Below, in pieces: positions 7,586 to 14,867 of a DNA stretch of 64,000 nt. This DNA is from UBA1479 sp040221095 (GTDB lineage: Bacteria > Pseudomonadota > Alphaproteobacteria > Rhodospirillales > Casp-alpha2). Made by a program: the position numbers and the translations under genes. The DNA is taken from assembly GCA_040221095.1 (NCBI GenBank), contig JAVJVP010000017.1, positions 1-64,000 on the forward strand, read 5' to 3'. Every line of letters begins with the position of its first letter. Position 1 is the first letter of the stretch. Under the pieces are notes generated by a model, which saw nothing but the letters and a program-made list of their open reading frames with translations, was not told where the DNA came from and ran no database searches.

Positions 7586-8119
7586 ATGTCGCGTATTGGA
7601 AAAAACCCGGTCCAGGTGCCTGATGGCGTCACCGTCGAAATCGACGGCATGACGGTCAAGGCCAAGGGCAAGCTGGGCGAACTGAGCGAGACCCTGGTCG
7701 ACGACGTGGTCGTCACCATGGAAGACAATCTGATCAAGTTCGCGCCTGCGAACGATACCCAGCGCGCCCGGCAGATGTGGGGCATGAGCCGCACCAAGGT
7801 CTCGAACCTGGTGGAAGGCGTCAGCGAAGGCTTCAAGAAGCAGCTGGACATTTCCGGCGTCGGCTACCGTGCCGCCATGCAGGGCAACAAGCTGGTTCTG
7901 CAGCTCGGCTTCAGCCACGATGTCGAGTATCCGGTGCCGGCCGGCATCAAGATCGCCTGCCCGGAACAGACGCAGATCGTCATCGAAGGCATCGACAAGC
8001 AGCTTGTCGGCCAGGTCGCGGCGGAAATCCGCGCATACCGTCCGCCGGAGCCCTACAAGGGCAAGGGCGTCCGCTATGCCGGTGAATTCATTCTCCGCAA
8101 GGAAGGGAAGAAGAAGTAA
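7586..8119 (+). CDS. rplF: 50S ribosomal protein L6
   Basis: L6 lies near the factor-binding site of the large subunit and has two repeats of the same fold. The start MSRIGKNPVQVPDGVTVE at 7586 gives 177 residues. The preceding GAGAAGGCGGTTCATT supplies the ribosome-binding site. The second repeat ends with AEIRAYRPPEPYKGKGVRYA and the basic RKEGKKK tail, which are conserved. An open frame upstream of this start overlaps rpsH and is not coding. Confidence 0.98.
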   Translation: MSRIGKNPVQVPDGVTVEIDGMTVKAKGKLGELSETLVDDVVVTMEDNLIKFAPANDTQRARQMWGMSRTKVSNLVEGVSEGFKKQLDISGVGYRAAMQGNKLVLQLGFSHDVEYPVPAGIKIACPEQTQIVIEGIDKQLVGQVAAEIRAYRPPEPYKGKGVRYAGEFILRKEGKKK

Positions 8120-8122
8120 GTC

Positions 8123-8485
8123 ATGGCCAACCCTCGCGAAAAATTCGAAAAGCGCCAGTTGCGCGTCCGGCGCCAGGTCCGCAAGGCCGCCGGCGGCCGT
8201 CTGCGCCTGGCCGTGTTCCGCTCCGGCCTGCATATCTATGCCCAGGTCATCGACGACCGCGCCGGCAAGACCGTTGCCGCCGCGTCATCCCTGGACAAGG
8301 AACTCAAAGGCAAGCTGGCCAAGGGCTGCAACGTTGCCGCCGCCGGCGAAGTGGGCAAGCTGATTGCCACCCGCGCCGTCAAGGAAGGCATCAAGGAAGT
8401 GATCTTCGACCGTGGCGGCTACAAGTACCACGGCCGGGTCAAGGCGCTCGCCGACGCCGCGCGTGAAGCCGGCTTGTCGTTCTAA
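8123..8485 (+). CDS. rplR: 50S ribosomal protein L18
   Basis: L18 binds 5S rRNA together with L5. It is 120 residues long. MANPREKFEKRQLRVRRQVR is the basic N-terminal arm, followed by RLRLAVFRSGLHIYAQVIDD and the C-terminal FDRGGYKYHGRVKALADAAR, all typical. It begins three bases after the rplF stop, so the two are probably translationally coupled through the AAGAAGTAAGTC junction. Confidence 0.98.
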   Translation: MANPREKFEKRQLRVRRQVRKAAGGRLRLAVFRSGLHIYAQVIDDRAGKTVAAASSLDKELKGKLAKGCNVAAAGEVGKLIATRAVKEGIKEVIFDRGGYKYHGRVKALADAAREAGLSF

Positions 8486-8518
8486 ATCAACGCATTCTAG
8501 GAAATCAGGAACAGCCTC

Positions 8519-9127
8519 ATGGCAGAGCAACGCAACGAACAAGGTCAGGGACGGGGTCCGCGCGGACGGCGTGACCGGGACCGGGATCGCTCTCCCGAGC
8601 AGCGGGAAGATTCTGAACTGACCGACAAGCTGGTCTACATCAACCGCGTGGCCAAGGTGGTCAAGGGCGGGCGGCGCTTCTCGTTCGCTGCCCTCGTGGT
8701 TGTCGGCGACGGCAAGGGCCGGGTCGGTTACGGGTCGGGCAAGGCGCGCGAAGTGCCGGAAGCCATCCGCAAGGCCACGGACTCCGCAAAGCGCAACATG
8801 ATCCGCGTGCCGCTGCGCGAAGGCCGCACGCTGCACCATGACGTTGCCGGGCGTTTCGGCGCCGGCCGGGTGATCATGCGCTCCGCCCCTCCGGGCACGG
8901 GCATCATTTCCGGCGGCCCCATGCGCGCCGTGTTTGAAACCATGGGCGTCCAGGACGTCGTTGCCAAATCCATGGGCAGCGCCAACCCCTACAACATGGT
9001 CAAGGCGACCTTCGCCGCATTGCAGGAAATTCAGTCGCCGCGCACTGTGGCGGCCCGCCGCTCGAAGAAGGTCGGCGATATCGTGCAGCGTCGCGAAGAC
9101 GTTTCCGCCGCGACCGAACAGGCCTGA
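8519..9127 (+). CDS. rpsE: 30S ribosomal protein S5
   Basis: S5 is involved in decoding accuracy and helicase activity at the mRNA entry. It has 202 residues. The N-terminal 30 residues are charged and rich in Arg, Gln and Asp (RGPRGRRDRDRDRSPEQRED) and extend beyond the E. coli protein; such an extension is common in alphaproteobacteria. The core LVYINRVAKVVKGGRRFSF and GSANPYNMVKATFAAL are diagnostic. The ribosome-binding region is AGGAAATCAGGAACAGCC. Confidence 0.97.
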   Translation: MAEQRNEQGQGRGPRGRRDRDRDRSPEQREDSELTDKLVYINRVAKVVKGGRRFSFAALVVVGDGKGRVGYGSGKAREVPEAIRKATDSAKRNMIRVPLREGRTLHHDVAGRFGAGRVIMRSAPPGTGIISGGPMRAVFETMGVQDVVAKSMGSANPYNMVKATFAALQEIQSPRTVAARRSKKVGDIVQRREDVSAATEQA

Positions 9128-9141
9128 TTGGAACCCTGAAG

Positions 9142-9333
9142 ATGGCAGACAAGAAGACCGTCAAAGTCACGCAGACCGGCAGCCACATCGGCCGTCCGGC
9201 GGACCAGCGCGCAACCCTCAAGGGCCTGGGCCTCAACAAATTGCACCGCTCGCGCGTGCTGGAAGACACTCCGGCCGTGCGCGGCATGATTAATAAAGTC
9301 AGCCACCTGGTGCGGGTCGAGCAAGGCGACTAA
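9142..9333 (+). CDS. rpmD: 50S ribosomal protein L30
   Basis: L30 is a small, non-universal large-subunit protein. It is 63 residues: KKTVKVTQTGSHIGRPADQR followed by ATLKGLGLNKLHRSRVLEDT, which is the family signature, and an end of INKVSHLVRVEQGD. It sits 14 bases after rpsE and 23 before rplO, as in other proteobacteria. The short size and conserved neighbours make the call secure. Confidence 0.97.
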   Translation: MADKKTVKVTQTGSHIGRPADQRATLKGLGLNKLHRSRVLEDTPAVRGMINKVSHLVRVEQGD

Positions 9334-9356
9334 ATACTCAACGAAGGAATACCGCC

Positions 9357-9914
9357 ATGCGTTTGAACGAAATCAGTGACAATCTGGGTGCGACCCGTCC
9401 GCGTAAGCGCGTCGGCCGCGGCATCGCGTCCGGCACCGGCAAGACGTCGGGCAAGGGCATGAAGGGCCAGAAGTCCCGCTCGGGCGTCAGCCTGCTGGGC
9501 TTCGAAGGTGGTCAGATGCCGATCTACCGGCGTCTGCCCAAGCGCGGCTTCAATAACCCGTTCTCCAAGGACTTCGCCGAACTGAACGTCGGCCTGCTGC
9601 AGGAAGCCATCGACGCCAAGCGCATCGACGGCAAAAAGACCCTGACGACCGCCATGCTGGTCGAAGCCGGCGTCGCGAAAAAGCGCAAGGACGGCGTGCG
9701 TCTCCTGGGACACGGTGAATTGAAGGCCAAGGTGACGCTTGAGATCGAAAGCGCCACCAAGGGCGCCATCGCCGCGGTCGAAAAGGCCGGTGGCACGGTG
9801 ACCGTGTCGGCGCCGACCGTCGCCAAGGACGAAGCGAGCGAGACCAAGGGTATTCGTGGCAAGAACAAGCGCCGCGCCCATGACAAGGCCGCCGCCGGGG
9901 AAACCGCCGAATAA
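9357..9914 (+). CDS. rplO: 50S ribosomal protein L15
   Basis: L15 is a late-assembly large-subunit protein. The conserved N-terminal part is MRLNEISDNLGATRPRKRVG and GIASGTGKTSGKGMKGQKSR (glycine-rich, rRNA binding). Next come GFEGGQMPIYRRLPKRGF and the C-terminal GTVTVSAPTV. At 185 residues it is about 40 longer than the E. coli protein. The extra residues form a Lys/Ala-rich C-terminal tail (KNKRRAHDKAAAGETAE), a modest extension often seen in this class. Confidence 0.97.
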   Translation: MRLNEISDNLGATRPRKRVGRGIASGTGKTSGKGMKGQKSRSGVSLLGFEGGQMPIYRRLPKRGFNNPFSKDFAELNVGLLQEAIDAKRIDGKKTLTTAMLVEAGVAKKRKDGVRLLGHGELKAKVTLEIESATKGAIAAVEKAGGTVTVSAPTVAKDEASETKGIRGKNKRRAHDKAAAGETAE

Positions 9915-9923
9915 CAGACGGGT

Positions 9924-9939
9924 GGGGGCATCCGCCCCC
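9924..9939 (+). other. Small GC hairpin between rplO and secY
   Basis: GGGGGC at 9924-9929 pairs with GCCCCC at 9934-9939 across an ATCC loop. There is no T tract, so it is not a terminator. It may stabilise an mRNA end or adjust secY expression relative to the ribosomal genes. Confidence 0.45.
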
Positions 9940-9957
9940 GCCGCCGGAGAAGACTGA

Positions 9958-11298
9958 ATGGCCTCTGCCGCCGAACAACTTGCCGCCAACGTAAACCTGG
10001 GCGCCTTCTCGAAGGCGACTGAGTTGAAGAAGCGCATCTGGTTCACGCTGGGTGCGCTCATCGTTTACAGGCTGGGCACGTTCATCCCGCTTCCGGGCAT
10101 TGATCCGGTGGTGCTGGAAGAGATTTTCCGCGCCAACCAGAGCGGCGTGCTGGGCATGTTCAACATGTTCGCGGGGGGTGCGCTGGGCCGCATGACCATC
10201 TTTGCGCTCAACATCATGCCGTACATCTCGGCTTCCATCATCATGCAGCTGATGACGTCGATTTCGCCGTCGTTGGAGCAGATGAAGAAGGAAGGCGAGT
10301 CCGGCCGCAAGCGGATCAACCAGTACACGCGTTATCTCACGGTGCTGATCTGTCTTCTGCAGGCCTACGGCATTGCCGTGGGTATTGAAGGCATGTCGGG
10401 CACCCAGGGACCGGCGGTCCACGAACCGGGCTACTTCTTCCGGTTCTCCGTGGTCGTCACCCTGACCGGCGGCACCATGTTCCTGCTGTGGCTGGGCGAA
10501 CAGGTCACTGCGCGCGGCGTCGGCAACGGCATTTCACTGATCATCTTCGCGGGCATCGTGGCGGAACTTCCGTCGGCGCTTGCCGGTACCTTCGAAATGG
10601 GCCGTACGGGCGCCCTGCCGACGGCGCTGATCATCGGCATCATGGTGATGGCCGTCGCCACCATCGCTTTGTGCGTGTTCGTCGAGCGGGCGCAGCGCCG
10701 GATCCTGATCCAGTATCCCAAGCGCCAACGCGGCAACAAGATGATGGGCGGCGAATCCTCCCATCTGCCGCTCAAGCTCAACACCGCGGGCGTCATTCCG
10801 CCGATCTTCGCGTCCTCGCTGCTGCTGATGCCGATCACGGTCATCACGCTGTCGGCCGGGCAGGGGCCGGAATGGATGACGGAAGCGGCGGCCTACCTGG
10901 GCCGTGGTTCCCCCGTCTACATGAGCATCTATATCGGCCTGATCGTGTTCTTTGCCTTCTTCTATACGGCTGTCGTGTTCAACGTGAACGACACGGCCGA
11001 GAACCTGAAGAAGTACGGCGGTTTCGTCCCCGGCATTCGTCCGGGCAAGAACACGGCCGAATACCTGGACCGCGTTCTGACCCGCCTGACCTGCGTCGGC
11101 GCTCTGTATCTGGCGGTCATTTGCGCCATTCCGGAACTGCTGATCTCCAATTTCGCGGTTCCTTTCTACTTCGGCGGCACGTCGCTGCTGATCGTGGTCA
11201 CGGTGACCATGGACACGGTGACCCAGGTTCAGTCACACCTGATCGCGCACCAGTACGAAGGCCTGATCAAGAAGCAGCGGTTGCGGGGACGGCGCTGA
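9958..11298 (+). CDS. secY: Preprotein translocase subunit SecY
   Basis: SecY is the membrane channel of the general secretion pathway and works with SecE, SecG and SecA. It has 446 residues with about ten membrane-spanning segments. Key motifs are RIWFTLGALIVYRLGTFIPL in the first segment, the plug region GGALGRMTIFALNIMPYISA, and FVPGIRPGKNTAEYLDRVL in the cytoplasmic loop that contacts SecA. It ends in a basic KKQRLRGRR. Its stop overlaps the adk start by one base (TGATG). Confidence 0.98.
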   Translation: MASAAEQLAANVNLGAFSKATELKKRIWFTLGALIVYRLGTFIPLPGIDPVVLEEIFRANQSGVLGMFNMFAGGALGRMTIFALNIMPYISASIIMQLMTSISPSLEQMKKEGESGRKRINQYTRYLTVLICLLQAYGIAVGIEGMSGTQGPAVHEPGYFFRFSVVVTLTGGTMFLLWLGEQVTARGVGNGISLIIFAGIVAELPSALAGTFEMGRTGALPTALIIGIMVMAVATIALCVFVERAQRRILIQYPKRQRGNKMMGGESSHLPLKLNTAGVIPPIFASSLLLMPITVITLSAGQGPEWMTEAAAYLGRGSPVYMSIYIGLIVFFAFFYTAVVFNVNDTAENLKKYGGFVPGIRPGKNTAEYLDRVLTRLTCVGALYLAVICAIPELLISNFAVPFYFGGTSLLIVVTVTMDTVTQVQSHLIAHQYEGLIKKQRLRGRR

Positions 11299-11948
11299 TG
11301 ATTTTGTTGCTCATGGGACCGCCGGGGGCGGGCAAGGGCACGCAGTCGAAACGGCTGGAAGAGTCCTACGGGCTTGTTCAGTTGTCGACCGGGGACATGC
11401 TGCGCGCCGCCGTTGCGTCGGGCAGTGATCTCGGCAACAAGGCGAAAGAGATCATGGCCCGCGGCGACCTGGTTCCCGACGACCTGATCATCGACATGAT
11501 CGCGGCCCGCATTGAAGAGCCGGATTGCGCGAAAGGGTTCATTCTCGACGGCTTTCCGCGCACCGTGCCGCAGGCCGAAGCGCTGGCCACGATGCTGGGC
11601 GGCAAGGGACTCTCCCTTGATCATGTGATCGAACTGGCCGTTGACGACGACGCCATGGTCAAGCGAATCACCGGCCGCTACACCTGCGCCAAATGCGGCA
11701 AGGGATACCACGACGAGTTCGAAAAGCCCGCCAAGGACGGCGTGTGCGACAAATGCGGCGCGACGGAGTTTACCCGCCGGGCCGACGATAACGAGGATAC
11801 GGTGCGCAATCGCCTGGACGCCTACCATGCCCAGACGGCGCCGATCCTGGCTTACTACAAGGAACAAGGGGTTCTGAACGACGTTGACGGCATGGCCGAT
11901 ATCGACGCCGTGACGGCCCAGCTGAAAGGAGTTATCGGTCAGGCGTGA
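11298..11948 (+). CDS. adk: Adenylate kinase with four-cysteine LID
   Basis: This enzyme interconverts AMP + ATP and 2 ADP. It has 216 residues. The P-loop is GPPGAGKGT (residues 7-15), the NMP-binding part follows, and FILDGFPRT is at 81-89. The LID carries Cys130, Cys133, Cys150 and Cys153 in two CxKC pairs. This is the arrangement that binds a structural zinc in long-type adenylate kinases, whereas E. coli has none of these cysteines. It is translationally coupled to secY and closes this operon before the rpsM promoter. Confidence 0.97.
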   Translation: MILLLMGPPGAGKGTQSKRLEESYGLVQLSTGDMLRAAVASGSDLGNKAKEIMARGDLVPDDLIIDMIAARIEEPDCAKGFILDGFPRTVPQAEALATMLGGKGLSLDHVIELAVDDDAMVKRITGRYTCAKCGKGYHDEFEKPAKDGVCDKCGATEFTRRADDNEDTVRNRLDAYHAQTAPILAYYKEQGVLNDVDGMADIDAVTAQLKGVIGQA

Positions 11949-11975
11949 ACGGTGTGAAAAAGGCCTTGCCCCAGG

Positions 11976-12003
11976 TTGACTTGGGGGCGCAAGTGCCTAT
12001 AAT
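11976..12003 (+). promoter_or_regulatory. Sigma-70 promoter for rpsM-rpsK-rpoA-rplQ
   Basis: TTGACT at 11976-11981 and TATAAT at 11998-12003 are separated by 16 bases. The -10 is a perfect consensus and the -35 differs at one base. It lies in the 228-base gap after adk. Transcription would start near 12010 and produce a leader of about 165 bases. Confidence 0.8.
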
Positions 12004-12103
12004 CGCGCCTCTTTTCAGGCCCGGCGGATTTTGAAAATTTCCAGGCGAATCCGAACGCACGGAACCGTTCGTTGCGACGTTTTTGCCTTGAATACAACGA
12101 GTT

Positions 12104-12153
12104 AGAGCAAGTCCGGTGATTCTACGGAGCAGGGACTTGCTCTTGAGTTTTTT
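12104..12153 (+). terminator. Terminator-like leader hairpin upstream of rpsM (possible attenuator)
   Basis: AGAGCAAGTCC (12104-12114) pairs perfectly with GGACTTGCTCT (12133-12143). The loop is 18 bases, and TGAG plus six T residues follow (12148-12153). It lies between the strong promoter and the rpsM start, so a full terminator here would block the operon. Regulated read-through, or separation of secY-adk transcripts from the alpha operon, are the options. A smaller hairpin CGAACG/CGTTCG lies at 12052-12071. Confidence 0.6.
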
Positions 12154-12176
12154 GTCGAACGTGAGGAGCGAAAGCC

Positions 12177-12545
12177 TTGGCGCGTATTGCGGGTGTTAAT
12201 ATTCCGACGGCGAAACGGGTGGTCATTGCCTTGACCTATATTCATGGCATCGGCCGCACGTCCGCGCGGAAAATTTGTGACAGTGTCGGAATCCCCCTGG
12301 ATCGGCGCGTCAATCAACTGACGGAAGACGAGGTCGCGCGCGTCCGCGAGACCATCGACCGTGACTTCCAGGTCGAAGGTGACCTTCGCCGCGAAACGGC
12401 CATGAACATCAAACGTCTGATGGACCTGGGTTGTTACCGCGGTCTGCGCCACCGTCGCGGCCTGCCCGTGCGCGGACAGCGTACCCATACCAACGCGCGC
12501 ACCCGCAAAGGCCCGGCCAAGGCCATCGCGGGTAAGAAGAAATAA
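12177..12545 (+). CDS. rpsM: 30S ribosomal protein S13 (TTG start)
   Basis: S13 is a head protein of the small subunit that bridges to the large subunit and contacts the P-site tRNA. It has 122 residues. The start is TTG at 12177, because the family N-terminus ARIAGVNIPTAKRVVIALTY begins directly after it and GTGAGGAGCGAAAGCC provides a ribosome-binding site. GLRHRRGLPVRGQRTHTNAR is the conserved basic C-terminal motif. It is the first gene of the alpha-type operon. rpmJ and rpsD, present in E. coli at this place, are absent, as is usual in alphaproteobacteria. Confidence 0.97.
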   Translation: MARIAGVNIPTAKRVVIALTYIHGIGRTSARKICDSVGIPLDRRVNQLTEDEVARVRETIDRDFQVEGDLRRETAMNIKRLMDLGCYRGLRHRRGLPVRGQRTHTNARTRKGPAKAIAGKKK

Positions 12546-12569
12546 CGGCTAGGGCAAGGATTTTAAGTT

Positions 12570-12962
12570 ATGGCTAAGGCAGCAGCAGCCCGCCCGCGGC
12601 GCCGCGAGCGCAAGAACATCGCCTCCGGCGTGGCGCATATCAATTCCACGTTCAACAACACCATGATCACCATCTCCGACGCGCAGGGTAACGCCATCGC
12701 CTGGTCGTCGGCCGGTTCCATGGGGTTCAAGGGGTCGCGTAAATCGACCCCCTATGCGGCGCAGGTCGCCGGCGAAGACGCCGGCAAGAAGGCGCAGGAA
12801 CACGGCATGAAGACTCTCGACGTCGAGGTCAAAGGCCCGGGTTCCGGTCGTGAATCCGCACTGCGGGCTTTGCAGTCGATCGGTTTCACCATCACCGCCA
12901 TTCGTGACGTGACGCCGATCCCGCACAACGGCTGCCGTCCGCGGAAGCGCCGCCGGGTTTAG
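12570..12962 (+). CDS. rpsK: 30S ribosomal protein S11
   Basis: S11 forms part of the platform that lines the mRNA exit. It is 130 residues. The basic N-terminus (AKAAAARPRRRERKNIASG) leads into VAHINSTFNNTMITISDAQG and AWSSAGSMGFKGSRKSTPYA, and the end DVTPIPHNGCRPRKRRRV is invariant in bacteria. It follows rpsM by 24 bases. The gap after it to rpoA is 154 bases and is predicted to be highly structured. Confidence 0.98.
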   Translation: MAKAAAARPRRRERKNIASGVAHINSTFNNTMITISDAQGNAIAWSSAGSMGFKGSRKSTPYAAQVAGEDAGKKAQEHGMKTLDVEVKGPGSGRESALRALQSIGFTITAIRDVTPIPHNGCRPRKRRRV

Positions 12963-12972
12963 TTCCTCCTGC

Positions 12973-13082
12973 GGGCAGTCGGCCATCAGGGGCTCCGATC
13001 GGCCGCTGCCCGGGTTCCCGGCCGCAGGCCGCTTATGCCGCTTGGGAACACAATGAAATGGGGACCGCCCGGCAACGGTCCC
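12973..13082 (+). other. Structured intercistronic region rpsK-rpoA
   Basis: Three stem candidates are visible. GGGCAG-CGGCC (12973-12984, one bulged T) pairs with GGCCG-CTGCCC (13001-13011). GTTCCC (13014-13019) pairs with GGGAAC (13044-13049). GGGACCG (13061-13067) pairs with CGGTCCC (13076-13082). No T tract follows, so mRNA stability or rpoA dosage control is more likely than termination. Confidence 0.5.
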
Positions 13083-13116
13083 TGACGATGGTTCAAGTGA
13101 ACGCGAGGTCACTGAC

Positions 13117-14133
13117 GTGATTCAGAAAAATTGGCAAGAACTTATTAAACCGAACAAGCTCGACATCAATCCGGGCGTCGATCCGTTGCGCCAGGCGACC
13201 ATCGTCGCCGAACCGCTGGAACGCGGTTTCGGCCTGACCCTGGGCAACGCGCTGCGGCGCATCCTGCTGTCGTCGCTGCAGGGTGCCGCGGTCACGTCGA
13301 TCCAGATCGATGGCGTGCTGCATGAATTCTCGTCGATTCCCGGCGTGCGCGAAGACGTTACCGACATCGTTCTCAACATCAAGTCGATGGGGCTGCGCAT
13401 GCAGGCCCAGGGCCCGAAGCGCATGACGCTGAAGGCCGACGGTCCCTGCATCGTCACCGCCGGCATGATCGACACGGGTGCCGACATCGAAGTCATGGAC
13501 CCGGATCTGGTGCTGTGCCACCTGGACCGTGACGGCAAGCTGAACATGGAACTGACCGTGGAATCGGGCAAAGGCTACGTGCCGGCGACCCAGCACCGCG
13601 CCGAAGACAGCCCGATCGGCCTGATTCCGATCGACGCCGTGTTCTCGCCGGTCCGCAAGGTCGCCTACAAGGTCGACAACACCCGCGTCGGCCAGGTCAC
13701 CGACCATGACAAGCTGTCGCTGGTCATCACGACCAACGGCGCCGTCACGCCGGAAGACGCGGTGGCGCTTGCCGCCCGCATCCTGCAGGACCAGTTGCAG
13801 TTGTTCATCAACTTCGACGAACCGGAACACGCCCGCGAGGAAGCGCAGCAGGAAGACCTGCCGTTCAACAAGAACCTCCTGCGCAAGGTCGACGAACTGG
13901 AACTGTCCGTGCGTTCGGCCAACTGCCTGAAGAACGACAACATCATCTACATCGGCGACCTGGTCCAGAAGACCGAAGCCGACATGCTGCGCACGCCCAA
14001 CTTCGGCCGCAAGTCCTTGAACGAGATCAAGGAAGTGCTGGCCTCCATGGGCCTGCATCTGGGCATGGAAATCGCCGCCTGGCCGCCCGAAAACATCGAG
14101 GAACTGGCCAAGAAACTGGAAGATCCCTTTTGA
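13117..14133 (+). CDS. rpoA: DNA-directed RNA polymerase subunit alpha
   Basis: The alpha subunit dimerises to nucleate RNA polymerase assembly, and its C-terminal domain contacts UP elements and activators. It has 338 residues. The start is GTG at 13117 after GCGAGGTCACTGAC. The N-terminal domain includes ATIVAEPLERGFGLTLGNAL and RRILLSSLQGAAVTSIQIDG. A linker at about 235-250 precedes a C-terminal domain with ELSVRSANCLKNDNIIYIGD and FGRKSLNEIKEVLASMGL. All parts are intact. Confidence 0.98.
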   Translation: MIQKNWQELIKPNKLDINPGVDPLRQATIVAEPLERGFGLTLGNALRRILLSSLQGAAVTSIQIDGVLHEFSSIPGVREDVTDIVLNIKSMGLRMQAQGPKRMTLKADGPCIVTAGMIDTGADIEVMDPDLVLCHLDRDGKLNMELTVESGKGYVPATQHRAEDSPIGLIPIDAVFSPVRKVAYKVDNTRVGQVTDHDKLSLVITTNGAVTPEDAVALAARILQDQLQLFINFDEPEHAREEAQQEDLPFNKNLLRKVDELELSVRSANCLKNDNIIYIGDLVQKTEADMLRTPNFGRKSLNEIKEVLASMGLHLGMEIAAWPPENIEELAKKLEDPF

Positions 14134-14265
14134 TTCTGCGGCGCGCCGCGAACCCGGCGCGCCGATCCGAGTTTAAGAACCATCCCGGTCACCGATCGTC
14201 GGTCGGCCGGGCGCCCCAGGGGGTAAAATGGCACGCCCGGGCGATAACTGAAAAAGGAGCCTGAC

Positions 14266-14694
14266 ATGAGACACCGCAGCGGATATCGTAAGCTCAACCG
14301 CACCGCCAGCCACCGCAAGGCCATGTTCTCGAACATGGCGGCGTCGTTGATCCTCCACGAACAGATCACCACGACCCTGCCCAAGGCCAAGGAACTGCGC
14401 CGGTTCGCCGACCGCATGATCTCCCTGGGCAAGAAGGGTGCGCTGCATCAGCGGCGCCAGGCCCTGTCCTTCCTGCAGGACGATGCCGCCGTGGCCAAGC
14501 TGTTCGGGGCGCTGGCCGAGCGTTACAAGGACCGCCCGGGTGGTTACACCCGCGTGCTCAAGGCGGGCTTCCGTCATGGCGACGCGGCCCCGATGGCGAT
14601 GATCGAACTGGTTGACCGTGACCCGGACGCCAAAGGCGCCGAGGACAAGGCCCGCCACGCCGCGGAAATGGAAACGGCCGACACCCTGGAATAG
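14266..14694 (+). CDS. rplQ: 50S ribosomal protein L17
   Basis: L17 sits near the tunnel exit on the large subunit. It has 142 residues. MRHRSGYRKLNRTASHRKAM at the start and RYKDRPGGYTRVLKAGFRHG in the middle are family hallmarks. The C-terminus has a short acidic/Ala tail. An AAAAAGGAGCCTGAC ribosome-binding site precedes it. The 132-base gap after rpoA contains two copies of GGCGCGCC (14140-14147, 14156-14163) that can form a hairpin. It is the last gene of the cluster. Confidence 0.98.
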   Translation: MRHRSGYRKLNRTASHRKAMFSNMAASLILHEQITTTLPKAKELRRFADRMISLGKKGALHQRRQALSFLQDDAAVAKLFGALAERYKDRPGGYTRVLKAGFRHGDAAPMAMIELVDRDPDAKGAEDKARHAAEMETADTLE

Positions 14695-14723
14695 GGGCCA
14701 AGCCGATCCGGCAGAGAATTTGG

Positions 14724-14750
14724 AAAAGCGCGGCTTCGGCCGCGCTTTTT
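14724..14750 (+). terminator. Intrinsic terminator after rplQ
   Basis: AAAAGCGCGGC at 14724-14734 pairs with GCCGCGCTTTT at 14739-14749 around a TTCG tetraloop and ends in a T run. It closes the ribosomal supercluster about 30 bases after the rplQ stop. Confidence 0.92.
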
Positions 14751-14867
14751 CGTTTTCCCGCCCGATGTCCGCGCGGACGGGCCTTGACCTCGCCACAAAC
14801 GGGCTAAATCCTGCTATGAACACGGTTTCGACCGTCCCGTAAATCTGACCCTGGAGCCCCCTTGCCG

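Noticed and set aside
14784..14810. Promoter TTGACC-N15-TAAATC before the Do-type protease
   Set aside because: The spacing of 15 is short and the -10 is poor, so it is not listed as a feature.
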